A stretch of DNA of 9,381 nt from Smithella sp. (GTDB lineage Bacteria; Desulfobacterota; Syntrophia; Syntrophales; Smithellaceae). Positions 6,804 to 9,381 of this stretch are shown piece after piece; the first letter of the stretch is position 1, and every line of letters begins with the position of its first letter. Location of the stretch: NCBI GenBank assembly GCA_012797505.1, contig JAAZOZ010000036.1, forward strand, positions 1 to 9,381, in the 5' to 3' direction. The position numbers and the translations under genes were made by a program. The notes beneath the pieces were generated by a model, which searched no databases, was not told the DNA's origin, and saw only the letters and a program-made list of their open reading frames with translations.

Positions 6804-6830
6804 CTAATATGAGGGTTTCCCCATTGTCAA
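6804..6830 (-). promoter_or_regulatory. Candidate promoter for the nitroreductase gene
   Basis: A perfect -35 box TTGACA lies at 6830-6825 on the minus strand. The best -10 is TATTAG (6809-6804) with a short 15-base spacer, or TTAGCT (6807-6802) with 17. Transcription would start roughly 45 bases before the ATG at 6751. The -35 match is strong and the -10 choice is unsure. Confidence 0.5.
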
Positions 6831-6887
6831 GACAAAAACGAAAACCGGACGTTTGCCGCAAGACTGCCGCCTGAGTCTCGGGAAAGA

Positions 6888-6901
6888 GCCGCTACGGCGG
6901 C
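6888..6901 (-). terminator. Weak stem-loop after the kinase-like gene
   Basis: GCCGC, a 4-base loop and GCGGC form a perfect 5-base-pair stem six bases beyond the stop at 6908. On the minus strand it is followed by TCTTTCCC, a poor U-tract. It may be a weak intrinsic terminator separating the MFS/kinase transcript from the nitroreductase gene. Confidence 0.3.
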
Positions 6902-6907
6902 GCGCGA

Positions 6908-7534
6908 TCACCCCCTCAAGATGAGGTAGCTCAGGATGCATTCCACGCACCGGTCAACGCCGATTTTGTCTGTCGCAAGAGAGAGGTGGTGGCGTCTTGC
7001 ATCGGCCCATTCCTGACCGGTCACGGCGCGATGGTAGAGAGCCCGTTCTTTATCGCTCCGGTCGATGATCTTTCCAGCCGCTTCTTCCGTTGTGTTGTAC
7101 AGTTTCATCACTCGATCTATGCGAAACGCCCGGTCGGCATGCAGGAAGATGCTCACGCAATTTGGATGGCTTCGCAGAACGTGCGCGCCACAGCGACCGA
7201 TAATCACGGCCGGACGTTCCCGGGCGATGCGCAGGATGATCCCGCTTTCCGCCTTGAACAGCTCATGGTCCGAAGGCGGCAGCGTCTGCGGCTTGACGTA
7301 GGCGTCCGGGGCGGCGGCGTGCGTCCGGATAAAGGACTGCCAGAAGGAGAGCTTTTTTTCATCGCGCGAGGCCAGATCCTTTTCCAGCATCGAAAAATGT
7401 TGTGCCGCCAGGCTGATGATTTCGCGGTCCGCGTAAAAAATGTCCAGGCGTTTTGCCAGTTGCTGCCCGATATAACCGCCACCGGAGCCGAGCTGTCGAC
7501 TGATGGTAATGACCAAAGGCGATGCGTTCTCCAT
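6908..7534 (-). CDS. Cytidylate kinase-like family protein
   Basis: This 208-residue cytoplasmic protein matches the cytidylate-kinase-like group (Cytidylate_kin2 type) rather than housekeeping Cmk. The N-terminus 'VITISRQLGSGGGYIGQQLAKRLDIFYADREII' (8-40) is the family signature. Its glycine-rich loop at 16-20 replaces the usual P-loop and has no Walker A lysine, as is common in this group. 'PAVIIGRCGAHVL' (108-120), 'FRIDRVM' (137-143, lid region) and 'DKERALYHRAVTGQEWADARRHHLSLATDKIGVDRCVECI' complete the pattern. Activity on CMP or any nucleotide is unproven for the family. The ATG at 7534 has AGGAG 7 bases upstream. It starts 53 bases after the MFS transporter stop with no promoter seen between, so the two are probably co-transcribed. 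Confidence 0.82.
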   Translation of the reverse strand: MENASPLVITISRQLGSGGGYIGQQLAKRLDIFYADREIISLAAQHFSMLEKDLASRDEKKLSFWQSFIRTHAAAPDAYVKPQTLPPSDHELFKAESGIILRIARERPAVIIGRCGAHVLRSHPNCVSIFLHADRAFRIDRVMKLYNTTEEAAGKIIDRSDKERALYHRAVTGQEWADARRHHLSLATDKIGVDRCVECILSYLILRG

Positions 7535-7587
7535 GCGGCTTCTCCTGTCTCTTTCACCCTTCGGCGATGCGCCGGTCCCGTCCGGAA

Positions 7588-8787
7588 TCAGCCCTGCGGT
7601 TCGTGCGTATGCAAACGGTTTTCCTTCCTTCCCAGCAGAACATAGTACAGGGGAATGGATGCCAGGATGACGAAAGTCATGATGACATACAAGGCCCGGT
7701 ATCCCGTGAAGCCAACCAGCGCGCCCAGTAAATAAGGGCCGATTCCAAATCCCAGATCCAGAAAAATGAAGAAAGTGGCTATCGCAAGCCCCATTCGATG
7801 GGGGGGAACCCCCCTGATCGAAATGGCCTGAGCGCTGGAAATAAAGTTTCCGTAGCCCATCGCCAGAAAGACCGCCGCCGCGAGCAGCGCTATTCCCGCC
7901 GTGGCCTGACTGAAGATCAGCATGCCGACGGCGTAAAGCAGCAGGGAGGGGTAGACGACAAAATTGGCGCCTCTGATGTCCATCAGGCGTCCGGACAACG
8001 GCCGTGTGATGAGAACCGTGATGGAATAAACAAGAAAATAGAAGCTGGCGGCCCTTTCCAGATGGATTTCCTTGGTGTACAGAGAGATGAGCGTCAGCAG
8101 ACCGGAATAGCTGAAGCCGATGATCAGGATGATCAGGGAAATCGGGATCGCTTTAAATTCCAGAAAATCGGAAAGCCGGAATCGGCCGTCCGCGGCGTCG
8201 GATTCCGGGGCGGGCTTTTCATACACCGGCTTGTTGACCGCGAAAGACAGGACAAAACTGGCCGCCGCCAGAAACGATGTCAGCGCGAAGATCATCCTGA
8301 AATTCGCGTGATGAATCAGAAAAATGCCGATAAAAGGGCCCACCGCAACCGCCAGGATCGCGCCGATGCTGTAAAACCCGATGCCTTCTCCGCGGCGGCT
8401 TGGGGGAATAATCTGGGCGACAATGGTTCCCGCGGCCGTGCTGGCTGTCCCGAAGACAATCCCGTGCAAGAGCCGGATGATGATCAACAGAGACAGGCTG
8501 ACGGCTGCGAAGTACAGCGCCGAAGTGACAATGAAAAGCATCGTGCTGATGATCAAAACTTTTTTGCTGCCGATGCCCTCAATGACGCGCCCGGTTCCCA
8601 GCCGTCCGATCAGCGCGCCGATAATGAAAATGCCCGCGACCAGCCCCGCCATGTCTGTAGATGCGTGGAATTCATCCACGGCATAGGATGCAATCGTGAC
8701 GATCAGCAGAAAATGCGTCAGAAAGACAACGGCATTGATCACGGCTATCGTGACAAAATCCTTTGTCCACAGTCTTTTTTCGTTCAT
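7588..8787 (-). CDS. Major facilitator superfamily transporter
   Basis: A 399-residue inner-membrane transporter with about 12 hydrophobic helices, the normal size for a drug or metabolite exporter of this superfamily. After a short cytoplasmic start ('NEKRLWTKDF') helix 1 begins. The loop between helices 2 and 3 reads 'GRLGTGRVIEGIGSKKVLI' (61-79), a motif A relative. 'RRGEGIGFYSIGAILAVAVGPFIGIFLI' is the helix 4-5 region. 'LITRPLSGRLMDIRGANFVVYPS' repeats the motif A pattern in the second half. The charged loop 'KPVYEKPAPESDAADGRFRLSDF' separates the two six-helix halves. The substrate is unknown. I take the ATG at 8787, though an in-frame GTG at 8799 with AAGG upstream is also possible. 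It lies directly behind a strong promoter and is followed by the kinase-like gene. Confidence 0.88.
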   Translation of the reverse strand: MNEKRLWTKDFVTIAVINAVVFLTHFLLIVTIASYAVDEFHASTDMAGLVAGIFIIGALIGRLGTGRVIEGIGSKKVLIISTMLFIVTSALYFAAVSLSLLIIIRLLHGIVFGTASTAAGTIVAQIIPPSRRGEGIGFYSIGAILAVAVGPFIGIFLIHHANFRMIFALTSFLAAASFVLSFAVNKPVYEKPAPESDAADGRFRLSDFLEFKAIPISLIILIIGFSYSGLLTLISLYTKEIHLERAASFYFLVYSITVLITRPLSGRLMDIRGANFVVYPSLLLYAVGMLIFSQATAGIALLAAAVFLAMGYGNFISSAQAISIRGVPPHRMGLAIATFFIFLDLGFGIGPYLLGALVGFTGYRALYVIMTFVILASIPLYYVLLGRKENRLHTHEPQG

Positions 8788-8831
8788 GGCCTGTTCCACG
8801 GCCGACCGCCTTCGTTTTGTGTTTGTCCGGG

Positions 8832-8860
8832 ACTATAGGAGCATAATTTCCGCCTGTCAA
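8832..8860 (-). promoter_or_regulatory. Strong sigma-70-type promoter for the MFS gene
   Basis: On the minus strand there is an exact TTGACA -35 box (8860-8855), a 17-base spacer and a TATAGT -10 box (8837-8832, five of six matches). Transcription should start near 8825, leaving a leader of about 40 bases to the ATG at 8787, or about 26 to the alternative GTG at 8799. This is the best promoter match in the window and probably drives the MFS and kinase-like genes together. Confidence 0.7.
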
Positions 8861-8966
8861 CAACAATGGATCAATCGCTTTTGTTCTTGCATTGTTTTTT
8901 CAAAGTTGTAAGATGGCGTACAATTTATAAAATAAGTCCTTTTGACGATTTGGAGAATCCGTTTCA

Positions 8967-9350
8967 ATGACCGCCATCCATCACAACGGGAGGATCGACG
9001 AAACGGGGATAATGTTTCCCGCCGCCGATGGATTTCCGCTTGCCGGCGCGTTTCGCACCTGGCGCCGGTGGTCGCACAAGGGCGATTATCTTATGGGCGA
9101 GCTTGCCGACCGGCTGAAACCGAACTGCTGCAATGACATCAGAGCGCCGATCGCCTTTTGCGTTTTTAGCGCCGATCCGCTGACCACCGCCGAAAGCGCG
9201 CAAAAACTCCTGACGGGCATGCCCAACGCCCGGACGGAGTTTCATGTTCTGCGGCCCTCCGACCTCGGCGTCAGGGCGCTCGGCCACCAGAACCTGTTCC
9301 GGCGCAAAAACGAAGCCGCCTGGCCGAAAATCTGGGACGCGGCCATCTGA
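8967..9350 (+). pseudogene. Internally deleted alpha/beta-hydrolase remnant
   Basis: This 127-residue frame looks like the two ends of a serine alpha/beta-hydrolase (COG4757-like, normally about 280 residues) joined in frame. Residues 15-27 ('IMFPAADGFPLAG') match the first strand of that family. From about residue 29 it continues as the far C-terminal part: 'FRTWRRWSHKGDY' (the 'W.RWC....Y' segment), 'IRAPIAFCVFSADPLTTAESAQKLL' with D70 as the probable catalytic Asp, 'MPNARTEFHVLRPSDLG', and 'ALGHQNLFRR' with H107 as the catalytic His. The whole middle, including the nucleophile GxSxG elbow and the oxyanion strand, is missing, so hydrolase activity is not expected. A GGAG lies 11 bases before the ATG, and no stop interrupts the frame, so it may still be translated. 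An alternative is a genuinely short derived protein. Confidence 0.6.
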
Positions 9351-9381
9351 CGAGGATCATCTTCGTTCAGGCTTTTGCTCG

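Noticed and set aside
7798..8838. Long plus-strand open frame of 346 codons
   Set aside because: It lies wholly opposite the MFS transporter; its translation is hydrophilic, rich in Arg, Gln and Asp, and has no family features, as expected for the antisense of membrane helices.
8897..8931. Plus-strand promoter for the hydrolase remnant (TACAAT at 8919-8924)
   Set aside because: The -10 is reasonable but no good -35 lies at 16-18 bases; only TTTTCA is available, and the region is simply AT-rich.

Overview
The window looks like a stretch of chromosome from an anaerobic, fairly GC-rich Gram-negative bacterium. A Desulfobacterota/Deltaproteobacteria lineage of the Syntrophales type is my best guess. 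The reasons are a nitroreductase fused to a two-cluster ferredoxin domain, a crotonase-fold acyl-CoA enzyme, a cytidylate-kinase-like protein and an IS1634-type transposase end. This is inference from gene content; there is no rRNA or other marker gene here. Coding density is high and no gap exceeds 300 bases.

Layout. Bases 2-178 are the last 58 codons of a transposase, so an insertion sequence enters from the left; its right end probably lies near 225-240. A GNAT acetyltransferase follows on the minus strand (326-1165). A plus-strand cluster comes next: a metallo-beta-lactamase-fold hydrolase (1394-2347), an APC-family amino-acid permease (2373-3707) and a protein-L-isoaspartate methyltransferase with an N-terminal export or anchor segment (3742-4533). 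The gaps are 25 and 34 bases, so the three are probably one transcript.

From 4552 to 8787 everything is on the minus strand. In transcription order: an MFS transporter (8787-7588) behind a near-consensus sigma-70 promoter, a cytidylate-kinase-like protein 53 bases further on (7534-6908), a ferredoxin-nitroreductase fusion (6751-5915) with its own candidate promoter, an enoyl-CoA isomerase/hydratase-family protein (5776-5009), and a 91-residue protein of unknown function (4827-4552). The gaps around the acyl-CoA enzyme carry two perfect GC-rich inverted repeats without U-tracts.

At the right edge, 8967-9350 (plus) encodes 127 residues that read as the two ends of a serine alpha/beta-hydrolase joined in frame, with the nucleophile region missing.

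Most genes look like ordinary housekeeping or metabolic functions. I found no CRISPR array, tRNA, phage module, defence island or clearly new multi-gene system. The points most worth a second look are the membrane-targeted isoaspartate methyltransferase, the internally deleted hydrolase, the crotonase with isomerase-type rather than hydratase-type catalytic residues, and the orphan 91-residue protein.
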